From NCBI GenBank assembly GCA_015680685.1, contig MNCI01013833.1, forward strand, positions 83,836 to 147,835: a stretch of 64,000 nucleotides of DNA, in the 5' to 3' direction. The translations under genes were made by a program, and so were the position numbers. The DNA is from Gnetum montanum (Eukaryota > Streptophyta > Gnetopsida > Gnetales > Gnetaceae). Shown in pieces: positions 43,497 through 56,191 of the stretch (the stretch's first letter is position 1; each line of letters opens with the position of its first letter). The notes below the pieces were generated by a model, which was given only the letters and a program-made list of their open reading frames with translations, did not search any database and was not told where the DNA came from.

Positions 43497-44149
43497 CTTA
43501 CTCGCATAGTTACTTCTTAATCTAGTGTGGAGTAGGGGGTGCATAAGGCCTAGAGGGAACTATTCGGTAGTCTTCTTAACCCTCACTTGCTACATTAAAG
43601 GGAAATTTTGCCCATAGGGTAGCCTCTGAGAGGTTAGTGGCTTCCACTGTTGCTTCAGGTGCATTGGCCTCATGTGTTTCATTATCTACTTAAGGTGTGT
43701 CATCAAGGAATTTGACCTCCCTCCCTTGCTCCATGTCTATGTTGTTGATAGCCAAAAGGGCGATGTTATCACCATGGATGATAACTTCACCATGTTCATA
43801 TAGAAGGTGGATTTCCTAATGAATCAGGGAGGAGATAGTCTATACCTGGGCCAGCCAAGGCCTACTTAATATTAGGTTAAATCCTAGCATCTCCTCTATG
43901 ATAATGAATTTGACAATGATGGAGAATTGTTCCCCTACCATGAAGGCTATTATGACAGTGCCCTTAACGATGAAACGTGACCCACTAAAGGACTTCAGGC
44001 ATGTGGTTTTTGTTGGCCTGATTTGGTCCATGAGGCCTAACTTATCAACAACAGTGTATGGGATCTTGCATTGCCCAACACGTATGGTGATAAACATGGG
44101 GACCATTATGACCTCACTATTCTCAAGGTTGACCTTAATCACTTCATCA
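43497..44149 (-). pseudogene. Element A protease with active-site deletion
   Basis: 100-codon frame 43840-44142: VNLENSEVIMVPMFITIRVG, Q-C-K-I directly followed by PYTVVDKLGLMDQ, then LKSFSGSRFIVKGTV and FNLILSRPWLAQV. Other copies have 14 residues with the V-D-D-G-A motif between C-(K/R)-I and (P/L)-(Y/F)-T-V. That stretch is missing in frame here, so the catalytic Asp is gone while the rest stays open. The C-terminal part reaches the splice-donor-like border at 43496. Confidence 0.88.
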
Positions 44150-47111
44150 TGAAATGTGAGGGGTGTGGAGCTCGATTCCTACAACGCAAGAGGCAACATC
44201 ACAGTTTGGATGGAATTTCATCTACTAGGATGTCCTTCATGATAGGAATGGATATTAGCATATACACTAGCACTTTACGATGGGTAGATGAGGTCATAAT
44301 TAGGTCATATAGGCTTAATGTTGTGTTCTTCTACTTTAGCACTTAACCTAGACTAATGCATCTACAAAGTCTTTGTCATTGGTTATATTTTTACTAGCTT
44401 TGACCCCTTCTATACATCCTAAAAGAGGGATTTCGAGGGGAGGCAACTTGGGTTGGCTTGGCATGTTCAGGGGCCCTGGTGCTTGGTTGGGGGTTGCTAG
44501 TGGTGGCCTCCTTAGTTGTTTTGGCCATGGGAATTATGGATAGAGGGACTAGTTTTGGTAGACTAAGTACTCTTTGTTCTTGTTGTTGCCTAATCATCCT
44601 ATCTGCGAGATTCTCATTGGGCCTCTTAGGTTGCCACCTAAAGGGTCTGTTAATGTTTCCAGTAGGATTGGCTCTTGAACAAGAAGGGACCAATGCATTG
44701 CCCACTATTGAACTTCGGGTATGTGAGGAGTTAGCATGTTGTGGCATCCTGACCACGAAGGATGGCTGGGTGGTTGTCATTGATGCAACATGGGGTGGGA
44801 CCCTAACCACAAAGGATGTTGTAGGTGCTTGAGGTGGCACTATGATGATGAAAGAAGGCCTTAAACTTATAGAGGCTAAGGAAGCCCTTGCATTGTCAGA
44901 GGGCACACAGACCACGAATGGTTACTGCATCAGTTCCTAGTTAATAGCGTTGATGACGTAGCTTGCATCATTTGCATTTAGAGGATTCTTATACATACTC
45001 GTAGATTAGTTTTGAGGCCTAACTAGGTTAGAAATGTTAAGCACCAACTCACCTTTTTCAATCATTCTTTGGAGGTCATCCTACAGGGCTATGCAAAAAT
45101 TGATGTTATGACTAGGTAATTGGTGGTAGTGGTAGAACTGATCCAACATAAAGTGTTTCAGGATCATGGGCTCATTTGGGGCTACTGATGTGGGATTCCT
45201 TGGAAGCTTGAAATATCTATCATGTCTCTTATGAGCGTCTTTGGACATCTACTTGTACTAGATATGTCCAGCCTTTAGTAGTTGATCCAATAGTTCCAAA
45301 TATTTTAATGATAGTGGGGTGTACTTTGAGTGATTCTTGCATTGAATGTTAGGCCTTGAAGTAACTTGCATTATGGCCACTGATGATGTGGACTAATTAG
45401 TTGTTGTAGCACTAGGTCTAGATATTTTGTTATTGGCCAAGGCCTTGGGTGGCCTAGCTGTTGGCCTTAGGTTGGTTATTTTGGCCTCCTTGGCCATAGT
45501 TCCCATGGTTGCAGTTTTCTTCTCTTTGTCCTTATCTTTTTTGCATGTAGGATTTTATAGGCCACATAGGCCAGGTCCTTACTAGCTTCCACCATGTCCT
45601 ATATGCTCTTTGTCTAGGCAAAGGCTTGGCTCAGGGACTTCAGGGTCAAGTAATATAGTTTCAACTTGATGAAGTCATTGATTACACCTTTGAAGATGGC
45701 CAAGAGGTTCATCTTAGCTATGGGATCTCAAATTTCATTCAATGAGATGCTCTAGCATTGAATAAATTGTTGCATAGGCTCTAGATGGCCATGCTTAATC
45801 TTCATGAGCTAGTCTAGGCTGGTTTCAAGCTTCAACTTGTACTTGAAGCACATCACAAACTAACTCAAAAGATCATCCAAAGAGGAGATAAAGCCCCTAG
45901 GTAACATGCGATACCAATCTAGTTCCTTTCCAATGAGTGACATGGAAAAAACAAGTGTGATGGCATGTGGCCATGCTTGTAGTAGTGGGCACTTGAACTT
46001 GAAAGTCACCAAGTGTGTGTTGGGGTCTACTTGACCATTGTACTTGGTGAATTGGGGTAGCAAGATCCTAGTAGGTAGAGTCAGCAATGGGATAGCAAAA
46101 CCTATGGGGTCATCCTAGTAGAAGTCTACTACTTTAACTATTTTAGAGGAGGCAACCTTAAGCCACTTAACCTCCTCCTTTAAGGTTTAGATCAATTGAA
46201 ATGTCTAATCCAAGTTTTGGGATGCTGCAGCGAGCTGTGTTGGTTGTGCAAACCACTATGCTAGTTGTGTAGTCCACAACCTGGTTGTAGGTTGTGGGAC
46301 CATGCAATGTAGTTATTCTGGTTGTGTTGAGCACACAATGACTAGGGTAGGCCACAAGTGCATAGGTTGCACCACTGTCGAGGGTGCCAATGAAATAGGA
46401 AAGACCTAATGTGCTTGAGTCGTTTGGGGCTAGGAGAGAGGAACTATGTGTATGTAAGGATGAGCAAGCATGATTGCTGCTAACAAAGATAACTAAGTAG
46501 GTTTGACAATTCCACAAAGGGTAAGTTAATAAGAGGTAGTGCATCTTGACATGTAGGCTATGTCTAGTGCATCACTGTCATAGGCATTGACCTAGAAGGT
46601 GACATTGGGGCTACGACCATCTCAAGGAAGATAGGAAAACATGACAGCGAGAGGGCCAAAATCAGGATTGTCCACTAGAAGATTGTGTGGAAGGAGTCCT
46701 CGTGCTTGGAATGAGATTTAACCTCATCCTTCTCTTCTTGTAGGGGTTCCTCATAGTATTTCCCTACTTTGTGCTCACTTGTTTGAATGAGTTGGGCAAG
46801 TATCTAATGGTAGGGTTTTGTAAATAGGATGAGGGGATATAATCCCATCAATTTTAGTGAATAAGCTCATAGCCTCATTTGGCTTCCAAGTCCAAACAGT
46901 CTATGAACAGGCCTAATTGGATCTTCATGTAGATAAGGTTTTATTGTTCATTGTTTAGCATGGTATACTCAGGGTCTTGGCCACACAGCCTAAGGGATTG
47001 CCTTGGATTTGCCATGGCAAGATTAGTAGGGTGGTTAATCCTATTTTCTTGTTGGGTGGGCAAGACAACTAGTGTGCTCAAGATTGATGTTGAAGGTTGT
47101 TCAAAACTCAT
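44150..47111 (-). pseudogene. Element A gag
   Basis: ATG at 47111 (M-S-F-E-Q-P-S-T-S). Capsid block LPQFTKYNGQVDPNTHLVTF, FKCPLLQAWPHAITL, SLIGKELDWYRMLPRG at 45860-46087; the basic region with KKDKDKE near 45530. The clean 173-codon frame 44394-44915 is the linker with SFVVRVPPHVA and PSFVVRMPQHA repeats and a basic segment RWQPKRPNENLADRMIRQQQ. The 46167-46544 frame covers the gag N-terminal linker. Frames are disconnected by stops and indels. Confidence 0.83.
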
Positions 47112-47578
47112 GTATGTGAATTAATTTTCAAGAGGAGATTATAGAGGTCACTAATTGCAAAAAATGGCTAACTTTGCTAATTGCAAAAATGGCTAACTCT
47201 GGAAACTGTAAAAAATAGGCTAACTCTGGTAACTGCAGAAAAATGACTAACTCTAAAGACTACACTCTCTACGCTGAGAGCTAACTATGCTCTCTACTAA
47301 GCATCCAAAATTTAGCTAACTATGGGAATAGATGCTCTAGGATTGCTACACAAGGTTCTAGGGGAACCAACTATTGAATCCAATCTACATCAACTAGATA
47401 GCAGATGATGCATGTGTTGGCCAAAGATCCAGCTATTGCTACATGTGTAGCAAGTCTACAATGGTGTTGGGTCTATGCTAGTCCAAGGCTAGCAACGGTG
47501 ATGTAGAGAGCATGCGAGACAACTACAACAAAGTTCGAAGAGGAAACTTTTTCGGCCCTCCTTTTAGTGCTAGAAAAT
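47112..47578 (-). other. Element A leader and primer-binding site
   Basis: Minus strand: LTR end CA, then ATTTTCTAGCACTAAAAGGAGGGCC, the decayed primer site (47554-47578). Repeats of 'aaaaatggctaactctggtaactgc' at 47155-47260, as in E2. No ORF. Confidence 0.65.
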
Positions 47579-48527
47579 TGTAGCGACCAAAAAATTCAAT
47601 GGCTGAAACACCAAGATGTCCATGGATGCATAGTTTGATCCCACATCTACATGAGGGCCTACTGGAGGTGAAGGTGAGGTTCCCTAAATGGTCTTGTCAA
47701 TCAGATAGGGACTTACCAAATGCCACTAGGGGTGTAGCGTAGTTAGCTATGATGCTAATGCAAAATGATGCTAAGTGTTCATGTAGTGTTAATGCTGTCA
47801 TCGGTGTTAATAGGGTGGGCATAGTCAAGGGTTTCAATGAAAAGAGGAGGTTCCAACAAAATAATATTAAATGTGAATAAAATGCTAAAAGTGCAAGGAA
47901 AGAGAGAGAGAAACATAATACCATCCCAAATGGGGTTGAGTGTAGTTACCTCCAAAATGGGTGAGAAGGTACATGGTGTATAATAGGTGCAATGGATAAT
48001 GCAGTCATAATCCTGGGGGTGTCTGGCTATGAAGATTGACATTCTATCATGGTGTTTGTGCCTGCTAGGTTAGCCGTTGCGATGTGTAGTGGGCTGTAGT
48101 GGTGGACTATGGTGAGTTGCAATGGTTCACGACTTTGCCTCTCTTTGGTTCACTAAAATGCCTTTGGTTTGCTGATGCTTTGGTTCTTCCTAGCCTAAAA
48201 ATGCAAACCCAAAAAATTTTTAGGGTGGAGGTATTTATAAGGCTAGGTTTAGCATGAAATGTGGGATGGTTTCTATGTGTTAGAGGGAATGGTTGCTAAA
48301 TACACTATCATCCAACTATGCTTTCCACTAAGGGTAGCAGTGTTATGCTCTACTATGTTTTTCCAAACATTGTGAGACTACAAAACTATGAATACGCCAC
48401 CATCTACATGTGCGTGTATTGAGAGCACCACAATGTACCTAAAAAACTACAACTTTAGAGACTATGCTCCAGGACTACACTCTCCCCTGTCTTATGTGGG
48501 GTCGAGCGTAGTTACAATTTTGGGGCT
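47579..48527 (-). repeat. Element A 5' LTR, truncated by D
   Basis: Minus-strand LTR ending GGTCGCTACA at 47579. TATA at 48239-48232. Its U3 is recognisable up to GCCCCAAAATTGTAACTAC (48508-48526), equivalent to about position 2540-2560 in E1's LTR. There D begins, so roughly the first 680 bases of U3 lie beyond the window to the right. Confidence 0.8.
48232..48239 (-). promoter_or_regulatory. TATA box of element A 5' LTR
   Basis: TATAAATACC on the minus strand with the usual 'ctagg(g/t)ttagcat' upstream context shared with E2. Confidence 0.65.
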
Positions 48528-50299
48528 TGAAACACTGCAAAATTCAAGCAACAGCACTATAGTGGCAAATTTGTCTAGGTGTCAACATAAGGAAAATTTT
48601 TTCTAAGTGTTTGGCCCATGATCCCATTGCTAGCACTACATTCTATGGGCCCCACTATTGTGGCTATGCTCTAGAGCATAGAAAATGTAGCATGCAACAC
48701 AAAACTAGATTTGAAAAATTTTCTAGGTGTCAAACAACAACTATAGAGATTTATCTAAGTATCTTGCTATGTTCACATTCCTTTTGCTACACTCACTAGT
48801 GTAGCAAATATAGCAACGCTCTGATGGCCAATTTGCACTAGTATAAAGCCAAAAATTGCCAAGCTAGCTTAACATAGAAAAAGCATTTGGCAAACCTAAC
48901 TCTCAAAGCTACCCTTCCTGCTATGCTCTCAAGCGTAGTTGGCATAGTAGGAATAAGGACTGCAATTTTTACCAGATTTTTTCTAAGTGTCCATGCTATG
49001 CTCTATCCCATCCTACTACACTTTCTAGCATAATAAGAGTAGTAGCACTAGACTTTAGTTTTTGCAAGAATTTCCTAACTACAATGCTATGCTCCAAAGC
49101 ATATCTAGCGTAGCAATAAGAAACTGCCTCCAAAAGATTCCGAAGCTTAGCACAGGCATTCATTCCATCTTCAATACTCCTCTGACAAGTGGGATTAGCA
49201 ACTTGCACTCCTTTTGTACCCCCCTCTATGTCCCAAAATTGTACCTACATTCGATCACACTTGAAAGAGGGGAGAATGTAGTCTTGAAGCGTAGCCTCGA
49301 AATTACACTATTTAGCACTATTTGTAGGTACATTGCGGTCCTAGCACATGTGGTTTTGGAAACGTAGCTAGTTTGGTAGTCCCTTAGGGTCTAGTGAAGT
49401 GTATCAAAGCATAGCACCAATTACTCTATTGGGAGTGTAATAGAGGTCAACATAGCCCAACCTATCCCTTTTCCATATGGCATATGATCTACACTTCATG
49501 CTAACTCTAAGCCTATAAATACCCTGACATTCCACACTCTAGAGATTGGAAATTCATTCTAGTGGTGGGTGTTTAAAGCATTTGGCTAGCAAATCCAAGT
49601 AGCAGTTAACATCTCAGAGCACCACTTGGCATCCAAGGCACCTTGAGCACCTTGTATACTAAAGCATATCAGCACCTTGGCAAAACCTTTGCATCTCACT
49701 CAGCACCGCAGTGCACTACAAGCTCACAAGACATTGCGACAACCAACACAGCATGCATGGACCTTGCAATAGAAATTAGTCTTCACCCTTGGACACCCAA
49801 AAGACTTTAGCTACACTGCTACTACACCTGTCTATACATCGTGTACCTCTACAAAGTTCATTTGTAATTGTTATGCTCCCCATCTAGGGTGGTATCATCC
49901 TTTCTTTCTCTCAAACTCTGTTGCATTCTAAGAATTTCCTATGTTCCATTTTAAGCATTTTTTTGGAATTTGGTACCACATTTTTCATTTTTGTTATTTT
50001 ACATATTTTCTACACACTTGCATCATCATTCTAGTGCTAAGAGACCTTGCTATGCTTAGGCCTAGTCAGCCTCAGTATTGCAAAGAACATTGTCAGTGCT
50101 TGCATTGTTGGCTAACCATGCCACCTCCCAGTTGTGCTAAATACCCTGATTATAGCCGATGCAGTCCCTATTTGATTAGAAAGACCATCTAGGACACTTC
50201 ACGTCCATATCCTAGCAAAGGTCCTTATGCAAAGGTGGGGTTGAGGCTATGCACCCACGAACCCCTCAATGTTCTAGCCATCAACATTTTTAGTTGTCA
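48528..50299 (+). repeat. D 5' LTR
   Basis: TGAAACACTGC start, TTTTTAGTTGTCA end; 1.77 kb. Perfect 18-bp palindrome CTATGCTCTAGAGCATAG at 48664-48681. TATA at 49514. The transcribed part has the 'catttttttggaatttggtacc' and pyrimidine tracts typical for the family (49900-50010). More diverged from E1's LTR than E2's are. Confidence 0.85.
49514..49521 (+). promoter_or_regulatory. TATA box of D 5' LTR
   Basis: TATAAATACCC, 40 bases before a GATTGGAAATTCATTC block related to the E1 R-region start. Confidence 0.7.
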
Positions 50300-50736
50300 T
50301 AATTTTCTAGCCCTAGAAGGAGGGCCTCACCATTTCCTTATACATTCAATGATAGTCCCATGTGCTCTCTACACCTCTATTACTAGTTTTGAACTAGTGT
50401 ATACATGACACCCCTGTAGTTGTCTACGATACAGCTAGTGTAGATTGGTCCTAGTTGTCAATTCCCTTGGAACCCTGTAGGATAGAATTCAAAGTGTGTC
50501 TCTTAAACTTAGATCATAAACTCTATGTGCTAAGAAGAGCGTAGCTTGCCCTTGACATAAAAGTATAGCAAACTATAGCATAGCAAGTGTAGCACTAGAC
50601 TCAGACACTTTTTCTAGTAGCACTATCATACTTAGCTATCATTTTAGCATTTCTATACTTAGCCGTTTTCAACACTCATTATATTTAACCACTTCTTTTC
50701 CAGCGTTGCACCTTTTGCATTTTTTTTCACAGTAGC
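50300..50736 (+). other. D primer-binding site and leader
   Basis: TAATTTTCTAGCCCTAGAAGGAGGGCC (in two parts: decayed TGG position, intact AGAAGGAGGGCC) follows the LTR. Leader 50600-50710 has 'acttagc(c/t)(a/g)(t/c)tttt' repeats. No ORF. Confidence 0.65.
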
Positions 50737-51759
50737 ATGAATCCCAAGGAGTCTTCAACCTCTGCCTTAGGCATAGTCATTGTTCAACATGTCTAGCAAG
50801 AATTCACAATCACATCCCTGGAGTCAGGAAGGCCCATCTTTATGGGAAGGCAATCCCTCATGCTCCGTAACTAATCTCCCAAGCACATGGTGCTCGACAA
50901 AGATAAATACAACTTCCTTTGTGCAAAACTCTAGGCAAGCATTCCTTTAGACCACCAAGGGTTAGAGGCAAAGTGAGGTTATGAGCTCATACATCAACAT
51001 GGGAGGGAGTACTTCCCTACCCTTAACAATTTTCCCCTCATCGAGACCTTTTGGTGGATGCTTGACCAACTAATCTGACTAAGTGGGTCAAATGAGCATG
51101 ATGTAGTAACTAACTATGAGGAGCCCCTGTAGGATGGGTAAGAGGAATTTGAGGCTCACTTAAAAAATGAGAATCCCTTTTATGTCTCTTTCCTATCATC
51201 CACCTCTAATGTTTCTCCTTCACAATCTTAGTCAGCTGCCTTCTTTGAGGTAGCAGCATCTCCTTTGTCACCACCTAGATCGATGTTCATTGAGACAAGC
51301 CATCGAGCGCATACAAATTAGGGTGTATAACCATCTATTACCCTATCCTTTGTGGTCTCAGCATGGTCTATGTAATCCTCCATGCTAACATCCATGATGC
51401 TAACTCAGCCCTACATGCACACAATGCCAACATCCCAGCCACACGTGGGTCAGGCACTGTACATCCCACTTGTCTCTGTAGTGCCCCTTATGATAGCCTA
51501 AGCCACAACCATGTGGTGGGGCCCTACCTTCGTGCCTTGTGTGCAACACATGCAATAGTAGCATGTGCAATAGCCTTTACCAAAATATACTCAACAGGCA
51601 TCCCATGTGGTGGCATAACCTCTAGTAGGGTCGTGAACCATGCAACAACACAATAAGCTACACAACTAATGTAGCTGGCCACACCCACACTGAGCCTGGA
51701 TCAAGAATTCCAACTCATTCAAACACTCACTAAAGAGGTCAAATGGCTTAAGGCCACCT
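50737..51759 (+). pseudogene. D gag, N-terminal part
   Basis: ATG 50737 (M-N-P-K-E-S-S-T-S-A). Later K-H-M-V-L-D-K-D-K-Y-N-F matches E1's K-Y-M-V-L-N-D-E-Q-Y-N-F. Ends where S inserts, after T-K-E-V-K-W-L-K-A-T. The 51363-51656 frame lies in this part. Several stops. Confidence 0.75.
51755..51759. repeat. Target-site duplication of S (left)
   Basis: CACCT, paired with CATCT at 53282-53286 (one transition). Gag sequence resumes correctly after one copy is removed. Confidence 0.75.
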
Positions 51760-53281
51760 TGAAACATCGTGAAAATTTCGAGGCCTCAACAGCTCAGTAA
51801 AATCTTGCGACTCAGGCAAGGATTTGCGACAAGACGTAGCTCAGCAAGTTCCCTTCTTAGCTAAGGATCTGTTACACCACACTATGCAGCGCAGCATAAT
51901 AGACTCCAGAGGACAGGGTGTGCAATGGCAAGTCTTCAACTTTGTGAGTTAGTTATGTTTCAAAAATCTTAACTTTTAGCATATTACGCTACATTACGCA
52001 ATGCAGCGTAATGTAGCGTAACGCAATGTAATGCAAGAAGACAGTCCATCTAGTCGCAACAACGGAGATAGAAAAATTTGAGACCTTAATGGTCCAACAA
52101 AATCGCAAGGCTTAAGAAAGGATCTGCAAAATGTCACACATCTCAACAAGTTTTCCTTTTTTTCAGCTAAGGGCCTATTATGCTACATTAAGCAGTGTAG
52201 CGTAATAAACCCCAGAAAGACTGAACGAAACAAGGGAAGCATGGCGAAAACACTTCAATTTTTTTGCAGGTTTTCTATCTTACACTAAATTACGCTATGA
52301 TGTGTAATGTAGCATGACGCAGCGTATTGTAAACAACAGAGATATCAATGTTTAGGCATCAACAGTTCTTACATCACAATATGCTCTCCAATGTATTACA
52401 ATGTAACCGCAGAATAGTTTGTTGCCAAAGCTCTAGCAAGGGTAGATTATGACACATTACGCTTCAGAGCATAATGTAGTGTAGTGCCACAAGCTTCAAA
52501 CACAAACACATCAAGTCAACGGCATTTTGTAGGTTTAGAACATGCATAATCTAAACCACATTTTTCTCCTGACCCTAACCTTATAAATACTCCAGTTGAC
52601 AAGGATCAAAGGGTTGGCAAAAATTTTTCTCGATTGGCAAAATTTTCTCCGTGAGCAATTTCTTTCATTGGCAATTGTTGAAAACTTTTGGCAAAGATTG
52701 ACAAGAGAAACAAAAGAGGATCAATGATCTTAAGAACATCGAAGGTGATTGGCAAGAATCATTTATCAGAAATAGCCAGTTAATGGATATTTTGCTTCGG
52801 GTCTGACTCCCTTGTGCCCAGATTGGCTAGAACAAGGTAGATCAACCTTTGCTTGTTTTATCTTTAAATAGCTTTCCTGTTGTTGGCATGTGCTTCTTCT
52901 AAATCAAAGTCAGCCTATAATTATTGTATCCAACATAATTTTTTTTATAAGCTAAATCCCAGATCTTGGGATTTCACACTCTCTAAATCCAGTTTCTTGC
53001 ATCCTATTTATATAGATTTTGCAATCGCTTTGAATCATTTACATCGCTCTCAATTACCTTCGAGATTAATGATATTATATCTCCTCATTAAAATCGCCAT
53101 TTTGCCATCCGATTATTACAAAATTTTACTAATTAAGTAAGTCTCTGTCTGATCGAAAAGATCATTCAGGGCACCTTAGATTTGTCTTCTCTAGCACGGC
53201 CCTCGCACGGATCTGGGGTTGGAACTGTGTACAAGGAATTCCACTCGGTATTTCTAGCGACCGACGTCTTCTGTCATTACA
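51760..53281 (+). mobile_element. S: solo LTR inside D gag
   Basis: TGAAACATCG start and GTCATTACA end with a 5-bp duplication. 1.52 kb, TATA at 52582, no internal region, so probably left by recombination between the two LTRs of an element. U3 differs from the main family: it is full of ATTACGC/GCGTAA words at 51880-52330, and ends are only distantly alike. R/U5 from about 52600 has 'ggcaaaaatttttctcgattggcaa' repeats. Confidence 0.85.
52582..52589 (+). promoter_or_regulatory. TATA box of solo LTR S
   Basis: TATAAATAC following CCCTAACCT, as in family LTRs. Confidence 0.7.
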
Positions 53282-54957
53282 CATCTCTTCTAATATAGCC
53301 CAAGTGATGAACTTCTACTGAGATGACCCCATTAGCTCCATTGTCTCATCACTGACCTTGCCTCCTAGTGTTCAACTTCCCTAATTCACCAAATATAATG
53401 GTGAAGGGAACCCCCATGCCCATCTAATGACCTTTTGATCTAAGTACCTTTTTTTGCAGGCATGGCCACATGCAATCATTTGCCTATTTGCTATGTCCCT
53501 AACCAGCAAGGTGCTAGACTAGTATTGCATGCTCCCCAGGGCCTCCATATCTTTGTTGGAAACTTTTCTTAGCTAATTTGTCACTCGCTTCAAGTATAAC
53601 TTGAAGCCTGAGGTAACACTAGATTAACTTATGCAGATTAAGTAGGGTCACTTAGAGCTCATTCAAAAGTTCTTCCAATGATGGAGTGTTGTACTTAACC
53701 AAATTCGTAAGCCTATCATTGAAACTCACCTACTAACCATTTTCAAAGGTGCAATGAATGACTTCATTAAGTCGAAACTATACTATCTTGCCCCACACTC
53801 CCTAAGCCAAGCATTCGCTACAATGAAGAGCATTTAGGATACAGTGAAAGCTAGTAAGGATCTGGCCTATGTCGCCTACAAGAATGCCCACATGAAGAAA
53901 GATAAGGAGAAGGGAAAGAAAATGACAATAGTTGTAGCAGTGGCCAATGAGGCCAGGCCAAACAATGTCAAACCAATAGCTATGGCAACCAAGGCCCCAA
54001 CCAATAACAAGGCAACAAGCTTTGGCATTGCAATGACCAACCAACCCACATCATCGGTGGCTGTGGGGCAAGCTACCCCAAGGCCAAACTTTGAGCATAA
54101 GGATAACTAAAAGTACACATCATTGCCATCAAACCATCAAAACTATTAGGTCAGCTGCTTAGTGTTGAGTGCATCTAGTACAAGAAAATGCCTAAAGATG
54201 CTCACAAGCATCATGATCGCTATTGTAAGCTCCTTAGAAACACATTAGTAGCTACACCAGATAAGCCTTTGGTCCCAAAACACTTCAATTTGGCCATGAC
54301 ACAAACTTTTGCATGGCCTTATGAGATGACATACAATGCATGATTGAGTAGGGCCAACTAGTCCTTGATTCAACCAAAAAATTAATCAATGAAGGTCTAC
54401 AAAGACCCTCTCAATGAAAGTGATGCAGGCTATGTCATTAATGCCATCAACATTGATGACAATGTAGTACCGTCATGAGAGCAATTTATGGTTCATGTGC
54501 CCTCTGATAACATTAGGGCCTCTTCAGCGTCAACCAATCCAAGGATCCATTTTGTCGTTAGAGCACCACCTTGAGCACCCATGACACCCTTTGTGGTTAG
54601 GGCCCTGTAGCATGTTGCGGTGATTGCAATCTAGAAACCCTTTGTTGTTAAGGTGTTGCAACATGCAAACCCTTTGCCAAGTCCGGTAGTGGGGACTGCA
54701 ACAAGCCCTACTTGCTCAAGGCCTCATCTCGCATATGACAATAGGTAATCAAGGTGGTAGCTCGGGAGGCCAAATGAGTACCTCACCAACCAAATGATGA
54801 GGAAACACATGGCATTAGGTCCACCTAAACTTGTCCCCTTGTTTGTTATTCCTATGGCCACATAAGCTAAAGTTGCTACTACAAGTGAGTAACAACCAAG
54901 CCCTAGGGCTCATAGGTAAGCAGAAAAAAACAAGCCCAAATCTCCTCCCTAAGAGAT
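53282..54957 (+). pseudogene. D gag, capsid, knuckle and linker
   Basis: Continues after S: F-Y-x-D-D-P-I-S-S-I, F-T-K-Y-N-G-E-G-N-P-H-A-H, S-Y-L-A-N-F-V-T-R-F-K-Y-N-L-K-P (about 53560-53610), then the clean frame 53844-54110 with DLAYVAYKNAHMKKDKEKGK and SSVAVGQATPRPNFEHKDN, shared with E1. The knuckle region near 54280-54320 is decayed. Linker repeats F-V-V-R-A, F-V-V-R-A-L, F-V-V-K-V-L follow at 54555-54665. Confidence 0.83.
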
Positions 54958-55944
54958 CCACCTTTTGGGCCGCATGGAGGAGATGAAGGCTAACAAGGCA
55001 ACTGATGATAGTAAGGAGTTTCTATACATGTTGGCACAAGTCAAGCAATCTCTTAAATAAAAAAAATACAACATTGAGCCTGTACAACTTGGTGATGACC
55101 TCCTCCACTCATCATAAAGCACTAGTTTGCATGTTGGCCTCCATCCTTGTCAAGGAAGACATCCAAAAAAATGAACAAGCCATACATGCTATGATGCTTC
55201 CTCCTTCACCTTAAGAATTGGGTCCAATGCGTCTAGCATTTCGTGATGAGGCAATCAAGGTAGACCCTGAAAAGGATCAAGTCACTAATGCACCAATGTT
55301 TATAACCATTCGCGTAGGGCAATGCAAGATTCGCAAGGTACATGTCGATGATGGGGTAGCAACCAACATTATCCTATTCACAGTCATTGACAAACTTGGT
55401 CTGGCCAACCAAATCCAAACCACAAAGACAACATGCCTTAAGTTCTTTAATGGGTCATGCGTTGTCATGAAGGGAATAGTCACAGTAGCCTTTGTGGTAG
55501 AGGAGCAATTCCCCACTACATTCAAATTCATTGTCATCAAGGAGATGCTTGGGTTCAACCTAATTTTGGAAAGGCCCTGGCTAGCCTAATTACCATTTTT
55601 CCTCTCACCCATTCACCAAGATATCCACTTTCCATACGAAGGTGGAGAAGTGATCATACATGGTGAAAACTTGGTCCCTCCAACCATCAACAACATTGAT
55701 GTAGACGAAGGGTCAGAGGTAGATTTTTCTGATGACACACTGCCCATGGAGGACAAGAGTCAACCTTGTCTAGCAAACCCATTTGAGGAGCCAAAATAGG
55801 CTAATACCCTCCTTGAGGAAGCTTTATGGGTAGAATTGCCCTTTAGCATCAGCAATGAAGGTATAGGTGAATACCACCTCATGTTTCCTAGGCCCTAAGC
55901 ACCCCCTAACCCACATCAGGTTAGGAAGCAACTATATCGCTAAG
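54958..55944 (+). pseudogene. D protease
   Basis: Clean 123-codon frame 55218-55589: GPMRLAFRDEAIKVDPEK, DQVTNAPMFITIRVGQCKI, RKVHVDDGVATNIILFTV (active site V-D-D-G-V), LKFFNGSCVVMKGIV and FNLILERPWLA. Upstream TLSLYNLVMTSSTHHKAL matches E1. An acidic tail ends in A-P-x-P-H-Q-V-R-K-Q-L, then the splice-donor-like TAAG/GTACTC at 55945. Confidence 0.88.
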
Positions 55945-56191
55945 GTACTCTCTTAGTACATCATGTGTTAGGTACTTCCTTGCCCTTAATTTTTGCATGC
56001 TCTGTTATCCCCATTAGCCTTTTTCTTATACAGTTACATTCCGCATGGTTGCTTGCACTTTGCATTATTCACTTTGTTGTGCATTCATCTCTTTTTCTTA
56101 TGCACTTTCCTTTAGTATTTTAGGCATTAAGAAGACATTAAAAAACACATAAAAATTATGAAACTAAAATTGCATAGAAAAAGAAAAGAAA
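55945..56191. other. Start of D intron-like interval
   Basis: Begins GTACTCTCTTAG. AT-rich, with 'aaaaacacataaaaattatgaaac'. No ORF. Corresponds to 7729-7997 in E1. Confidence 0.55.

Noticed and set aside
44458-44832. 124-codon plus-strand ORF
   Set aside because: Antisense to the A gag linker; no motif of its own.
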